Shown: positions 51,576 to 59,807, counted from the stretch's first letter. The stretch: 64,000 nucleotides of DNA from Fen-1308 sp035319125 (GCA_035319125.1 DATHDG010000022.1:1-64000), one strand, 5' to 3'. Notes: generated from the sequence alone by a model not told the origin. Numbers and translations: made by a program.

Positions 51576-52487
51576 CTACCCAGTGCGGCATCTGGGATCG
51601 GGCGCCTTGAGGTTCCCGTATGTCATAAGACTCACAGCGGGGCAACCACCTTTGCATTTCGAGTAAAAATTACATTCAGCGTTGCTACAGCTATTTCCTT
51701 CAAAATTTCTTAATAAACTAAGGGCAGGATGCCGCAAAATCCGGTCCAAATCGTCAGATAGTATATTGCCCAACATAAATTCCGGTCGCTGAAACAACAG
51801 ATAACATGGATAAGTTGATCCGTCCGGCATGATTGAAAGCTTCGTTATGCCGGCAGGACATCTGACGCTATCAAGTCCCGAAACATTTTGACTATCCGTC
51901 GAAAAGCAAGAGCAGTAGACTTCTCGGATATTGTCGTATAAGGCGCTTACTTCTTTCAATTTATTGAAATACACCGGAAAAGGTAGACAGTTACTAAGGT
52001 CGGTCAAGTTGATTGCGTCCATATATATGGCGTAATAATCAATGCCCTCCTTAGCAAGTAGATGTGCTGCGTTTTCCGGCAACAGGCGTGACTTAGAGCA
52101 GACGCTTTTCAGAAGCGGTTTCCAGTTTACAATGTACTCAGTCAGGCGGTCATTTATAGGCATATCATTAAGCGATATGCCTATAGTAAGACGGTCCCGA
52201 CCGAAATTTTTCGAGAGTTCCCTTAACAATGGGACATTGCTTCCATTTGAGCTTATCGAAATCTTAAAGCCTTTTTTAGAGGCCAGTTCAACCAGAGACA
52301 TCAGATCAGGGTGGAGTGTTGGCTCACCGCCAAGCATGTCTATCTCATTACAGCCTTTATCGATCAGGATAGTTGAAATTTTCCGGAAGTCTTCTATCCC
52401 GATATCCGGCATACGGGTTATCCCGCGGTTGAAGCAAAACGAACAGGATTCATTGCATCTGAACGTAGGAAAAAACTGAATATACAA
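51576..52487 (-). CDS. Radical SAM protein with SPASM-like C-terminal domain
   Basis: 303 residues, TTG start immediately after the stop of the CMD gene. Radical SAM cluster CxxxCxxC as CNESCSFC (residues 11-18), GGEPTLHPDL for SAM binding. The C-terminal part has Cys in VRCPAGITKL, DGSTYPCYLLF, and CSNAECNFYSKCKGGCP, a SPASM/twitch-type auxiliary cluster pattern. Such enzymes modify peptides or small molecules. No precursor peptide is adjacent; the substrate is unknown. It closes the oxidative-stress cluster. Confidence 0.85.
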   Translation of the reverse strand: MYIQFFPTFRCNESCSFCFNRGITRMPDIGIEDFRKISTILIDKGCNEIDMLGGEPTLHPDLMSLVELASKKGFKISISSNGSNVPLLRELSKNFGRDRLTIGISLNDMPINDRLTEYIVNWKPLLKSVCSKSRLLPENAAHLLAKEGIDYYAIYMDAINLTDLSNCLPFPVYFNKLKEVSALYDNIREVYCSCFSTDSQNVSGLDSVRCPAGITKLSIMPDGSTYPCYLLFQRPEFMLGNILSDDLDRILRHPALSLLRNFEGNSCSNAECNFYSKCKGGCPAVSLMTYGNLKAPDPRCRTG

Positions 52488-52802
52488 CTATTTTTTTCTG
52501 CCTGAAATGACGTCATCAGCCCAGCTCAGGGCGGCTGACACAGTCGGAAATCCTATAGTACTTGTAATCAGTATAATAGCGTGGTAAATCTCATCAGGCT
52601 TTGCACCCATTTCAAGCGCTCTTCTTGTGTGCGAATGAACAGAGCCTTCTGAGCGGATTGCGGCTGCAGCTGCCAATTGAATGAGATGCGAGGTCTTGTC
52701 GTCTAATGGGCCGGCGGCTTTTGCTGCCTTGCCCAGGTTCGCAGATGCTGTGAAAAAGCTCTTGAAGCGTTTTCTGATACTGACATACTGGTCCGGCAAC
52801 AT
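52488..52802 (-). CDS. Carboxymuconolactone decarboxylase-family protein lacking the redox Cys
   Basis: 104 residues, CMD/AhpD fold with LDDKTSHLIQLAAAAAIRSEGSVHSHTRRALEMGAKPDEIYHAIILI. In AhpD-like peroxidases the helix carries CxxC and a His; here the segment reads SEGSVHSH (E52, H56, H58) with Ser in place of Cys, so a disulfide-based peroxidase is unlikely. It may keep the acid-base His only. GGAGG precedes the ATG; the next gene starts without a gap. Confidence 0.85.
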   Translation of the reverse strand: MLPDQYVSIRKRFKSFFTASANLGKAAKAAGPLDDKTSHLIQLAAAAAIRSEGSVHSHTRRALEMGAKPDEIYHAIILITSTIGFPTVSAALSWADDVISGRKK

Positions 52803-52847
52803 ATATACCTCCCTATCATGAGCTTTCAGGCTACATAACCCTTTGGC

Positions 52848-53417
52848 TTATGAAATTAGTCTTTTCCCTGCTTCCAGGGCATCTTTCAAGGCGGTTGGAT
52901 GCTCAAGAGCGGCACCTTTAGCATCGACTCCTAAAAAGGAGAGCACCTCGTGCTGTTTTACACTAATGGTCCTGAAGAATGCAGTGCCTGTAGCGTCTGA
53001 GCAGGTCGTTCCTATCTCCTTCTTCATGCCTCCAACAAGCAGCAGGAGCCCTTTTCGTCCATACGCGCCGGCGGGTATAGATTTCTTCAGGAGATATTTT
53101 TCACACCAGAATGCCTGACATCTGTCAATCATCGCTTTTATCTGCGCACTTAGAGCAAAGAAGAAAATAGGGGAAGCAAGGATAAATCTGTCGGCTCTGC
53201 GGATTGCTTCATAGATATCTGCCATATCATCGTTTATGATGCACTGACCATTTTTTTCGCAGGAGCCGCAGTCCTGGCAAGGCTTTATGCGCATGAAGTT
53301 CAGCTTGAAGAGCATGATTTCATGCCCTGCTTCTTTTATAGGCTTCAAAGTCTCTTCAAGCAAGATTTCAGTGTTGCCGCCCGGACGCGGGCTTCCCTGA
53401 AAAGCTACTATCTTCAT
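52848..53417 (-). CDS. Iron-sulfur flavoprotein, NADPH-dependent FMN reductase fold
   Basis: 189 residues. Flavin P-loop GSPRPGGNTEILLEE near the N terminus, a compact Cys motif CQDCGSCEKNGQC (about 47-59) for 4Fe-4S binding, and SPIFFFALSAQIKAMIDR for FMN. These proteins shuttle electrons in anaerobes, often in oxygen and peroxide defence. It is in the PerR-led cluster, 9 bases after rubrerythrin. Confidence 0.9.
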   Translation of the reverse strand: MKIVAFQGSPRPGGNTEILLEETLKPIKEAGHEIMLFKLNFMRIKPCQDCGSCEKNGQCIINDDMADIYEAIRRADRFILASPIFFFALSAQIKAMIDRCQAFWCEKYLLKKSIPAGAYGRKGLLLLVGGMKKEIGTTCSDATGTAFFRTISVKQHEVLSFLGVDAKGAALEHPTALKDALEAGKRLIS

Positions 53418-53426
53418 CTTCTGCTT

Positions 53427-53921
53427 TTACTCGACTTTCTTATATGCCTGCTTCTTTGACTTGCAAACCGGGCACTCATCAGGAGGCTCTCCTCCTACTG
53501 TATGACCGCAGACTGTGCAGACGTAATAATCTGTCTCCACGTTCTTGCCCAATTCTGCCAATGCTTTCTTGTATAGTTCAGCATGCACTTTCTCAACCTC
53601 ATTTGCGTAGACAAAAGACCTTGCTGCATTCTTGTCACCTTCTGCCTCTGCCTCTGCTATCATTTGAGGATACATCTTCTGAAATTCGAAAATCTCTCCT
53701 GCCATGGCGGCCTCAAGGTTTTCTTTCGTGCTTTTTATGCCGCCCATCTGTTTCAAATGGTTATGCGCATGTATGGTTTCTGCCTCCGCAACAGCTTTAA
53801 ACAATTTTGCAACCTGTTTGTAACCCTCCTGTTCGGCCTTTTTTGACCAGGCAAGATATTTTCTATTGGCTTGCGATTCGCCGGCAAATGCATTTTGAAG
53901 ATTACTTTCGGTTTTAGACAT
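53427..53921 (-). CDS. Rubrerythrin with C-terminal rubredoxin domain
   Basis: 164 residues. Diiron ferritin-like domain (about 1-125) with NAFAGESQANRKYLAW, AEAETIHAHNHL and NEVEKVHAELY. The C-terminal rubredoxin part (about 128-164) has YVCTVCGHTVGGEPPDECPVC with four Fe ligands. It reduces H2O2 to water with electrons from rubredoxin-type donors. It sits 14 bases downstream of the flavodiiron protein, so the two oxygen-scavenging systems are co-expressed. Confidence 0.95.
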   Translation of the reverse strand: MSKTESNLQNAFAGESQANRKYLAWSKKAEQEGYKQVAKLFKAVAEAETIHAHNHLKQMGGIKSTKENLEAAMAGEIFEFQKMYPQMIAEAEAEGDKNAARSFVYANEVEKVHAELYKKALAELGKNVETDYYVCTVCGHTVGGEPPDECPVCKSKKQAYKKVE

Positions 53922-53935
53922 GATTTCCTCCTCAA

Positions 53936-55153
53936 TTATTCAAAGTTTTTATGGTATTCCCTGACCTTTCTCGCAAAGGCTGCGCCATAGTCGTAAGCCT
54001 TCATATCGTCTTCTCTCGACGGACGATAAAGAACTTCAATTCCCGGTTCGAAAATTTCAAGCCCTAGCTTCTTGAAGAGTTCGTATGCCTCTTTCACAGC
54101 GCCGCCGCCCCATCCGTAGCTGCCGAACGCTCCTGCAATTCTATTCTTCGGTCTCAAACCTCTGAGATAAGTCAGGAAAGTGGCCACGCTCGGGTACATT
54201 ATGTTATTCAGCGTCGGCGTTCCCAGCAGCAATCCTCTAGACCTCCAGAACTCTTTTACTGCAACACTTTGCGGAGTTGCCCTAAGCTTGATGACCTTGC
54301 AGTCTACGCCCTCATCCCTTACCCCCTTCATCATCGGTATGGTCATCCGTTCGGTGCTATGCCACATTGTATCGTATATAATCGCAATACTGAGTTCGGA
54401 CTTTCCGTTAGCCATGTCGAGATACTTGTTAATCACCATCTCCGGATGTGCCCTGAAGATGATCCCGTGGTCTGGAGCAATCATGTCAATCTCTATGCCT
54501 AGCTTCTTGATGTCGGCTATCTTGTTTTTCAGGATCGGACCGAAGGGCATCAGGATGTTGGCATAATAGTCAATAATAGCGTCTTCAAGCTCCGACATGG
54601 ACTGACAGGTCGTATATTCATCGTCGAATCTCGAGGCTGACGCTATGTGCTGGCCGAAACCATCCTGACTGAAGAGAAGTTTCTCCTCTTTTACGTATGT
54701 CATCATGGAGTCCGGCCAGTGAAGCATCGGCGTTTCAAGGAAGAGAAGTGTTCTTTTGCCTATGCTGAGCGTGTCTCCGGACTTGACAACCTTTATATTC
54801 CAGGGGGATATATCATAAAATCTGGAAAGACCCTTTCTGCCCTTATCAGTAATATAGATAGTAGCATCAGGGCATAAAGCTATTATCCTGTCTATACTCG
54901 TCATATGATCATTCTCTATATGGTTGATGATGATATTCTTGATTTTAGCGGGGTCGACTATAGACCGGATATTTTGAATCGATATCTCGGCAAAATCGTG
55001 TTTAACAGTGTCCACAAGGGTTATCTCATCGTCAAGTATTAGATAGTTATTGTAAGTCGTGCCGCGCGGCGTTTCATAGCCATGGAAATCCCTTACAGCC
55101 CAGTCAATAGCTCCTACCCAAAAAATTCCATTTTTAAGTTCAACAGTCTTCAT
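53936..55153 (-). CDS. Flavodiiron protein (A-type flavoprotein, oxygen/NO reductase)
   Basis: 405 residues from the ATG at 55153, chosen because GGAGGGGG lies just ahead; the ATG at 55165 is inside that site. Metallo-beta-lactamase-like diiron domain with HxExDH seen as HIENDH and further ligands in LHWPDSM and PDHGIIF. The C-terminal flavodoxin domain (about 255-400) starts IAIIYDTMWHSTERM and has GSYGWGGGAV. It reduces O2 to water or NO to N2O using rubredoxin. Confidence 0.95.
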   Translation of the reverse strand: MKTVELKNGIFWVGAIDWAVRDFHGYETPRGTTYNNYLILDDEITLVDTVKHDFAEISIQNIRSIVDPAKIKNIIINHIENDHMTSIDRIIALCPDATIYITDKGRKGLSRFYDISPWNIKVVKSGDTLSIGKRTLLFLETPMLHWPDSMMTYVKEEKLLFSQDGFGQHIASASRFDDEYTTCQSMSELEDAIIDYYANILMPFGPILKNKIADIKKLGIEIDMIAPDHGIIFRAHPEMVINKYLDMANGKSELSIAIIYDTMWHSTERMTIPMMKGVRDEGVDCKVIKLRATPQSVAVKEFWRSRGLLLGTPTLNNIMYPSVATFLTYLRGLRPKNRIAGAFGSYGWGGGAVKEAYELFKKLGLEIFEPGIEVLYRPSREDDMKAYDYGAAFARKVREYHKNFE

Positions 55154-55276
55154 GACCCCCTCCATACTATCAGTAAATAAAAAAATTCGCCTGTGTTCTT
55201 CAGGCTACCTGGAATATTTCCGGGACGGTAAACGCAGCCGCCCCGGCGTCTCAGCATCAGTAGTTTATACTAAAAT

Positions 55277-55411
55277 CTATTTACATTCAAACCCTTCGCC
55301 GATCTTTTCCATGGCCCGACCACAGCACGACAGCACTCCGGCTCCGGACTTTGTCACGACAACTTCATTAGTGCAAACAGTGCATTTATACTTCTGCCCG
55401 GTATCAGTCAT
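55277..55411 (-). CDS. Desulforedoxin-like small iron protein
   Basis: A 44-residue ORF: the chain carries C-x2-C in YKCTVCTNE and a CC pair in SCCGRAM, the four-Cys Fe site of desulforedoxin and of the desulfoferrodoxin N domain. The superoxide reductase domain is absent. AGGTAG is just upstream of the ATG. It is in the gap between the bacterioferritin-like and flavodiiron genes and probably serves as electron carrier for them. Confidence 0.85.
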   Translation of the reverse strand: MTDTGQKYKCTVCTNEVVVTKSGAGVLSCCGRAMEKIGEGFECK

Positions 55412-55421
55412 TTTCTACCTC

Positions 55422-55838
55422 CTATATCCCCAGCAAAGTCTGAAAAACATTATGATGCTCTTCCTCATCCGACAGTATACTTTCAAAGAGCTTCTTTGTA
55501 ACTATGTCTCCCTCTGTTTCTGCGAGTGCGATAATTTCCTTGTAAAGTATGATGGCGTCTTCCTCTGCTTTTTTGTTGATCTTCAGCATTTCCTCGGCTG
55601 ATTTGCCAATCTCAATAGGACTAGGCTTTGTAGTGGGAACACCGCCTAGATAATCGAGTCGCTCAGCAATGCTTTCAGCATGCTTCATCTCAGTAATGGC
55701 AGTTTTCTTGAATATCCCGCCGACAGACTCGGCGTTGATCCCCTTAATCATTACATGCTGCCACATGTACTGAACACTGACCTGGATTTCACGTGCAATA
55801 GCGTCATTGAGTTTATCAATAAGTTTCTTGCTTGCCAT
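55422..55838 (-). CDS. Bacterioferritin-like ferritin
   Basis: 138 residues, four-helix bundle with ligands in REIQVSVQYMWQHVM, AITEMKHAESIAERL (ExxH), and LSDEEEHHNVF (EExxH). It stores iron and consumes peroxide. The haem-ligating Met of true Bfr is uncertain. AGGAGG precedes the ATG; it sits between peroxiredoxin and desulforedoxin in the same operon. Confidence 0.9.
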   Translation of the reverse strand: MASKKLIDKLNDAIAREIQVSVQYMWQHVMIKGINAESVGGIFKKTAITEMKHAESIAERLDYLGGVPTTKPSPIEIGKSAEEMLKINKKAEEDAIILYKEIIALAETEGDIVTKKLFESILSDEEEHHNVFQTLLGI

Positions 55839-55847
55839 TTCAGCCTC

Positions 55848-56456
55848 CTATTTCAGTGCTTCCGAGATTTTGCCCACTATTTTCTCAGAAGGTTTAAGTG
55901 TTTTAGATCCTGGTTCCCATTTGGCCGGGCAAACCTCTGCGGGTTTGTCAGCCACGTATTGGAAGGCTTTCATTTTACGTAATAGCTCATTGGAATTGCG
56001 GCCTACATTAAAGAAATTGACTTCTGAGCCGACTAGTTTTCCATTCGGATCGATAATAAAGGTGCCCCTTAATGCCAGCCCGCTTTCTTCATCGTAAACA
56101 CCGAAGAGACTACAGAGTTCGCCCTTCTGGTCGGCGCCCATATGGTACTTAACGTTTTCAAGCAGTTTTTCCTGGTTGTACCAGCCATAGTGAACGAATT
56201 TTGTGTCAGTGCTGACAGACACTATTTCGCAGCCCATTTTTTTAAGGGTATCCTGCTTGTCGGCGAGATCAGCAAGTTCTGTCGGACAGATAAAAGTAAA
56301 ATCAGCAGGGTAAAAGAATAGGATCGTCCATTTCTTTGCCTTTTTAGTAGCAGAAAGACTGAATTTGCCAAATTTGCCGGTTGCAGGCTCAAACGTATCA
56401 ATCTCAAAGTCCGGTACCGTGTTGCCGACTCCTAAACAACAACATACATCTTCCAT
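55848..56456 (-). CDS. 2-Cys peroxiredoxin (AhpC/TSA type)
   Basis: 202 residues. The peroxidatic Cys is in FYPADFTFICPTELADL; the resolving Cys in AEVCPAKWEPG. This is the typical AhpC/Prx1 form, about 200 residues. It reduces peroxides with thiols from thioredoxin or a flavoprotein. It begins with CCCLGVGN, an unusual extra pair of cysteines at residues 5-6. GGAGGC lies before the start. A strong PerR target in other bacteria. Confidence 0.95.
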   Translation of the reverse strand: MEDVCCCLGVGNTVPDFEIDTFEPATGKFGKFSLSATKKAKKWTILFFYPADFTFICPTELADLADKQDTLKKMGCEIVSVSTDTKFVHYGWYNQEKLLENVKYHMGADQKGELCSLFGVYDEESGLALRGTFIIDPNGKLVGSEVNFFNVGRNSNELLRKMKAFQYVADKPAEVCPAKWEPGSKTLKPSEKIVGKISEALK

Positions 56457-56523
56457 AACAGCCTCCTTGTTTTATTAATTAATGAATAAGCACTTTCATT
56501 CATAAGCTTAGATAATTCCAGCA

Positions 56524-56628
56524 TCAGCATTTTTGCATGGTGACTTTTTCGTTGCACTTCGGGCATTTCTGCGGCTTGCAGCGCCCATCCTTTGACGCTC
56601 CGCATTTAGAGCATTTAAAGGTAGCCAT
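56524..56628 (-). CDS. RCKP-type rubredoxin-like microprotein
   Basis: A 34-residue ORF reading MATFKCSKCGASKDGRCKP, then QKCPKCNEKVTMQKC. Two CxxC pairs form a zinc or iron knuckle and the GRCKP word is the name-giving motif of this small family. GGAGGTG stands 6-12 bases ahead of the ATG. It lies between peroxiredoxin and perR, so it is part of the oxygen-defence operon and a likely electron carrier. Confidence 0.85.
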   Translation of the reverse strand: MATFKCSKCGASKDGRCKPQKCPKCNEKVTMQKC

Positions 56629-56646
56629 CAAATTCACCTCCTTGAT

Positions 56647-57042
56647 TTATTTTTTTTTGCAATCGATACATAGCCCATAGAACTCAACATGATTGCCGAT
56701 TATATCAAATCCCTTTCTAGTATCCTCGGGCAGAACCAAATCAAAGTCGATATCTAAATCTGCAATTTTTCTGCACCTCGAACAAATGAGATGGTGATGC
56801 CGCTGCAAGTTAGGGTCAAAGTGCCTTCTATTGGGGTCTATTGTGATCTCATTAATAACCCCATGACGTTTAAGCGTCTCCAGAGTCTTATAAACAGTTG
56901 CCAGAGATATTGTTGGAAATTTCTTTGATATTTTTTTATAAATATCTTCAGCTGTCGGATGGTCTTTATTGCCCTCCAAAAATGAAATTATGGAAAGCCT
57001 CTGAGGAGTCATTTTAAGACCTAGTTCCTTGTATTTCATCAT
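56647..57042 (-). CDS. perR: Fur-family peroxide-responsive repressor (PerR-like)
   Basis: 131 residues. Winged helix (about 1-80) with MTPQRLSIISFLE and TISLATVYKTLETLKRHGVI, then the metal-binding dimer domain with RRHFDPNLQRHHHLICSRC and GLCIDC (two CxxC for zinc). The Asp/His arrangement near 88-100 and its place as first gene of a peroxide-defence operon argue for PerR over Fur. An ATAATAATTAT dyad lies upstream, which suggests autoregulation. Confidence 0.88.
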   Translation of the reverse strand: MMKYKELGLKMTPQRLSIISFLEGNKDHPTAEDIYKKISKKFPTISLATVYKTLETLKRHGVINEITIDPNRRHFDPNLQRHHHLICSRCRKIADLDIDFDLVLPEDTRKGFDIIGNHVEFYGLCIDCKKK

Positions 57043-57076
57043 ATCGCCAGCCGCCTTTAAACGATAATAATAATTA

Positions 57077-57095
57077 GTTAATAATAATTATGTTA
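57077..57095. promoter_or_regulatory. Per/Fur-box-like dyad upstream of perR
   Basis: ATAATAATTAT (57081-57091) is a perfect 5-1-5 dyad inside a Per-box-like 7-1-7 arrangement (5 of 7 pairs), 39 bases upstream of the perR start. Likely operator for the whole defence operon, by analogy with Fur/PerR boxes. AT-richness reduces confidence. Confidence 0.5.
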
Positions 57096-57245
57096 AGTTC
57101 AATTATAAAGATATTCAAGGGTCGATTTTCCTATATGGCTAATTTATATCAAAAAGAATGCCGACATGCAAAGAAGTAAATGTTGAGAAGTTGCATTTCT
57201 CAGCGTTATTATTAAAGGGAAGGTTATTGGAACCGGTAAGCCTGC

Positions 57246-57623
57246 ATGAAAAAAACACGTAAAATAATGCTTACTTTATTAGCTTCGGCATGCCTTGCCG
57301 CATCGTCATGCAACTCTGAGCAAAAAACTCAGCAGGATGTGTATTCTTCCAATGATGCCTGCGCAAATGATTGGGGCAGCGATCAGTGCGAACAGGATCA
57401 AACAGGCACGCAAACTTATGGCCCTCATTATTATTTCTACGGGGGCAGACCATGGTATTTCCCAAGGGGTTATAATACTCCTGTCTCAGCTAGACCCGGC
57501 CAGGGGGCATATAACATGAGCCCCGGTTCGCATTCCATGCACGCAATCTCTTCGCTATCCTCCTCCCGGACCGTAAGGGGTGGCTTTGGTGGCTCATCTT
57601 TCTTTCATGGAGGTGGCTCGTAA
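57246..57623 (+). CDS. YgiB/YjfM-like lipoprotein (DUF1190-like)
   Basis: 125 residues. A signal peptide with a lipobox-like end (LLASACLAASSC), then an Asn/Gln/Asp-rich short domain (DACANDWGSDQCEQDQTG), Tyr-rich YGPHYYFYGGRPWYFPRGY and a Ser/Gly-rich end. This is the layout of YgiB. Its last base overlaps the first base of the following ATP-grasp gene (TAATG), as ygiB-ygiC. Role in the outer envelope is not known. Confidence 0.78.
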   Translation: MKKTRKIMLTLLASACLAASSCNSEQKTQQDVYSSNDACANDWGSDQCEQDQTGTQTYGPHYYFYGGRPWYFPRGYNTPVSARPGQGAYNMSPGSHSMHAISSLSSSRTVRGGFGGSSFFHGGGS

Positions 57624-58756
57624 TGAAAAGAGTGGAAGTCGCCCAGCGCCGGGGATGGCAGGAAAAGTTCGAGGAACTCGGTTTCTCCTTTCATTCAATG
57701 GAAGGCGGTTACTGGAGCGAAGGTATATGTTATGAATTCAGCTCGGCTCAGATCGACCATATTGAAGATGTAACACAGGAACTGCATGAAATGAGCCTCA
57801 AGGCTGTCGATTATGTGATCTCAAGAAATCTGTTTTCTAGGATAGGTCTTGGAGAGAAGGCAGCTGTGCTGGTGAGAGAATCATGGAATAGATCAGAGAT
57901 TTCTATTTATGGTCGTTTTGATTTCTCATATGATGGTTTGGCTGAGCCAAAACTGCTTGAATACAACGCCGACACGCCTACTGCGTTGTATGAAGCCAGC
58001 GTTGCACAATGGATTTGGCTGGAGGACGTTTTCCCGAAATATGATCAATTTAACTCGATCCATGAAAAGCTTATCGATGCTTTCGGAGTAGTCAAACGAA
58101 AGATGCCGATTATGTCCGGACTCTATTTTTGCAGTGTGAAGGACCATGAGGAAGACTATGTTACTGTGGAATACATGCGCGACACTGCCAGTCAGGCCGG
58201 CATTAAAACCAAGCATATTTATATTGAGGACATCGGCTACAATCCTGACGAAGACAAATTTATTGATGATGACGGATACCCCATAGAATTTATGTTCAAG
58301 CTATATCCATGGGAATGGCTCTTGGCCGATGAATTTGGGAAATATATCAGACCCGACGGTATTTCATTATATGAACCTGCGTGGAAAATGGTTCTTTCTG
58401 ACAAAGGTATATTGCCAATACTATGGGAGATGTTTCCAGGTCATAAGAATCTGCTCCCAAGCTATTTCGATCAATCGAAGCTGGAAGGCCGATTTGTCAA
58501 AAAACCTTTTTTTAGCCGGGAAGGTGCAAATATAGAGTTTAGAGGAGAAAGTTCCGTTATTTTGACTGACGGCACATACGGCGGTGAAGGGTTCATATAT
58601 CAGGAAGCAAAGAAGCTTCCTTCTTTCGATGGCCGTTATCCGGTCATCGGTTCGTGGATCGTCAACGGGCTGGCAGCCGGAATAGGCATTCGTGAGGATG
58701 ACACTCTGGTGACAAAGAACACTAGCAATTTCGTGCCGCATTACTTTACTGATTGA
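57623..58756 (+). CDS. YgiC-family ATP-grasp (glutathionylspermidine synthase-like)
   Basis: 377 residues, near the usual length of YgiC/YjfC. It resembles the synthetase half of glutathionylspermidine synthase: YGRFDFSYDG, KLLEYNADTPTALYEASV, PWEWLLADEFG, FVKKPFFSREGANIEF, YPVIGSWIVNG. ATP-grasp enzymes form peptide-type amide bonds; the substrate of this group is not known and is not glutathionylspermidine in most cases. GGAGGT is ahead of the ATG. It is translationally coupled to the YgiB-like gene. Confidence 0.92.
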   Translation: MKRVEVAQRRGWQEKFEELGFSFHSMEGGYWSEGICYEFSSAQIDHIEDVTQELHEMSLKAVDYVISRNLFSRIGLGEKAAVLVRESWNRSEISIYGRFDFSYDGLAEPKLLEYNADTPTALYEASVAQWIWLEDVFPKYDQFNSIHEKLIDAFGVVKRKMPIMSGLYFCSVKDHEEDYVTVEYMRDTASQAGIKTKHIYIEDIGYNPDEDKFIDDDGYPIEFMFKLYPWEWLLADEFGKYIRPDGISLYEPAWKMVLSDKGILPILWEMFPGHKNLLPSYFDQSKLEGRFVKKPFFSREGANIEFRGESSVILTDGTYGGEGFIYQEAKKLPSFDGRYPVIGSWIVNGLAAGIGIREDDTLVTKNTSNFVPHYFTD

Positions 58757-58774
58757 GCCTTATTTGGAGGGAAT

Positions 58775-59182
58775 ATGGAACTTGCAGCCGAATTTTCGGG
58801 CTTCATAAAGTTTCTTGCTTATTTTGCATCTGCGGCTTTCATGACAGCACTGTTTTTGTTTGCTTACTTAAGGATTACGCCATACAGGGAGCTGGACCTT
58901 ATAGATCAAGGCAATGTTGCAGCGGCCTATAGTCTTAGCGGGGCTTTATTCGGCTTTATCATCCCTCTGGCGAGCGCAATAGTTCATAGCGTCAATTTTG
59001 GTGATATGCTTATATGGGGTGCGGTTGCGCTTGTCGTTCAGGTCTCGGTCTACCTGCTTGTGAGGCTGATGTTCAAAGGTTTGGCGACGGCGATAGGGGA
59101 GGGTGTTATTTCGAAGGGCTTGTTCCTCGGCGCGCTCTCGCTGGCAGCCGGCATTCTTAATGCTGCGTGCATGTCGTATTGA
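58775..59182 (+). CDS. YjfL-family (DUF350) membrane protein
   Basis: 135 residues with four membrane helices in two DUF350 units: LIDQGNVAAAYSLSGALFGFIIPLASA and VISKGLFLGALSLAAGILNAA. TTGGAGGG precedes the ATG, 18 bases after the YgiC-like gene. YjfL accompanies YjfM and YjfC in Enterobacteria. The three-gene module is therefore conserved and probably works at the membrane. Confidence 0.9.
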   Translation: MELAAEFSGFIKFLAYFASAAFMTALFLFAYLRITPYRELDLIDQGNVAAAYSLSGALFGFIIPLASAIVHSVNFGDMLIWGAVALVVQVSVYLLVRLMFKGLATAIGEGVISKGLFLGALSLAAGILNAACMSY

Positions 59183-59207
59183 CATACACACATATACCAT
59201 ACATACT
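59179..59207 (+). promoter_or_regulatory. Probable promoter of the VapBC operon
   Basis: TTGACA (59179-59184) with a 17-base spacer and CATACT (59202-59207). The -35 box overlaps the stop of the yjfL-like gene. A short ATGCATAT-type repeat follows before the vapB start. Confidence 0.5.
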
Positions 59208-59246
59208 AAAGCATATGATCAATGCATATAGCCTTGTGAGGATATT

Positions 59247-59438
59247 ATGAGAACAACCTTGAACATAGAAGACGAATTGATCGAAAAGGCGATGAAGTTG
59301 ACGGGCATAAGAGAAAAGACATTGCTTGTCAAACTTGGGCTTCAAGCCCTTGTCGCGAGGGAAAGCGCTAAAAGGCTTGCGAAAATGGGCGGGACTCAAA
59401 AGGGACTCGCCACGGTGCCTCGCAGAAGGGCAGAATAG
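59247..59438 (+). CDS. vapB: VapB-type antitoxin
   Basis: 63 residues. The N-terminal MRTTLNIEDELIEKAMKLTGIREKT is the ribbon-helix-helix of VapB proteins (DUF2191-like); a basic tail LATVPRRRAE follows and should occupy the toxin active site. The toxin gene starts 6 bases after the stop. GAGGATATT is ahead of the ATG. Confidence 0.9.
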   Translation: MRTTLNIEDELIEKAMKLTGIREKTLLVKLGLQALVARESAKRLAKMGGTQKGLATVPRRRAE

Positions 59439-59444
59439 CAATAT

Positions 59445-59807
59445 ATGGTCCTTGTTGACACTTCAGTATGGGTGGCGCACCTGCGTGATGGAAACGACGC
59501 GCTTGAAGCACTATTGAACGAGGGACTTGTTGTAAATCATCCATTCGTAATAGGTGAGCTTGCATGCGGAAATCTCAGAAACAGGACCGAGATATTATCG
59601 CTTCTTTATGCGCTGCCGGTTGCCTTAACAGTGGAGCATGAAGAGATACTGGATTTTATAGAGAATCATCGTCTGATGGGAAAGGGATTGGGCTATATAG
59701 ATGTGCACCTATTGGCCTCAGCGATGTTGACCAAGGTTCGGCTTTGGACTCTCGATAAGAGATTACATGATGTGGCATTTCAGTTGAAAACAGCGTATGA
59801 AGTGTAA
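59445..59807 (+). CDS. vapC: VapC PIN-domain toxin
   Basis: 120 residues. PIN-domain acidic residues: D6 in VLVDTSVWV, E42 in ITGEL-type position (HPFVIGELACG), D87 in GYIDVHLLASA and D105 near LWTLDKRL. A predicted Mg2+-dependent RNase, often acting on initiator tRNA or rRNA. It is encoded right after VapB. Confidence 0.93.
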   Translation: MVLVDTSVWVAHLRDGNDALEALLNEGLVVNHPFVIGELACGNLRNRTEILSLLYALPVALTVEHEEILDFIENHRLMGKGLGYIDVHLLASAMLTKVRLWTLDKRLHDVAFQLKTAYEV

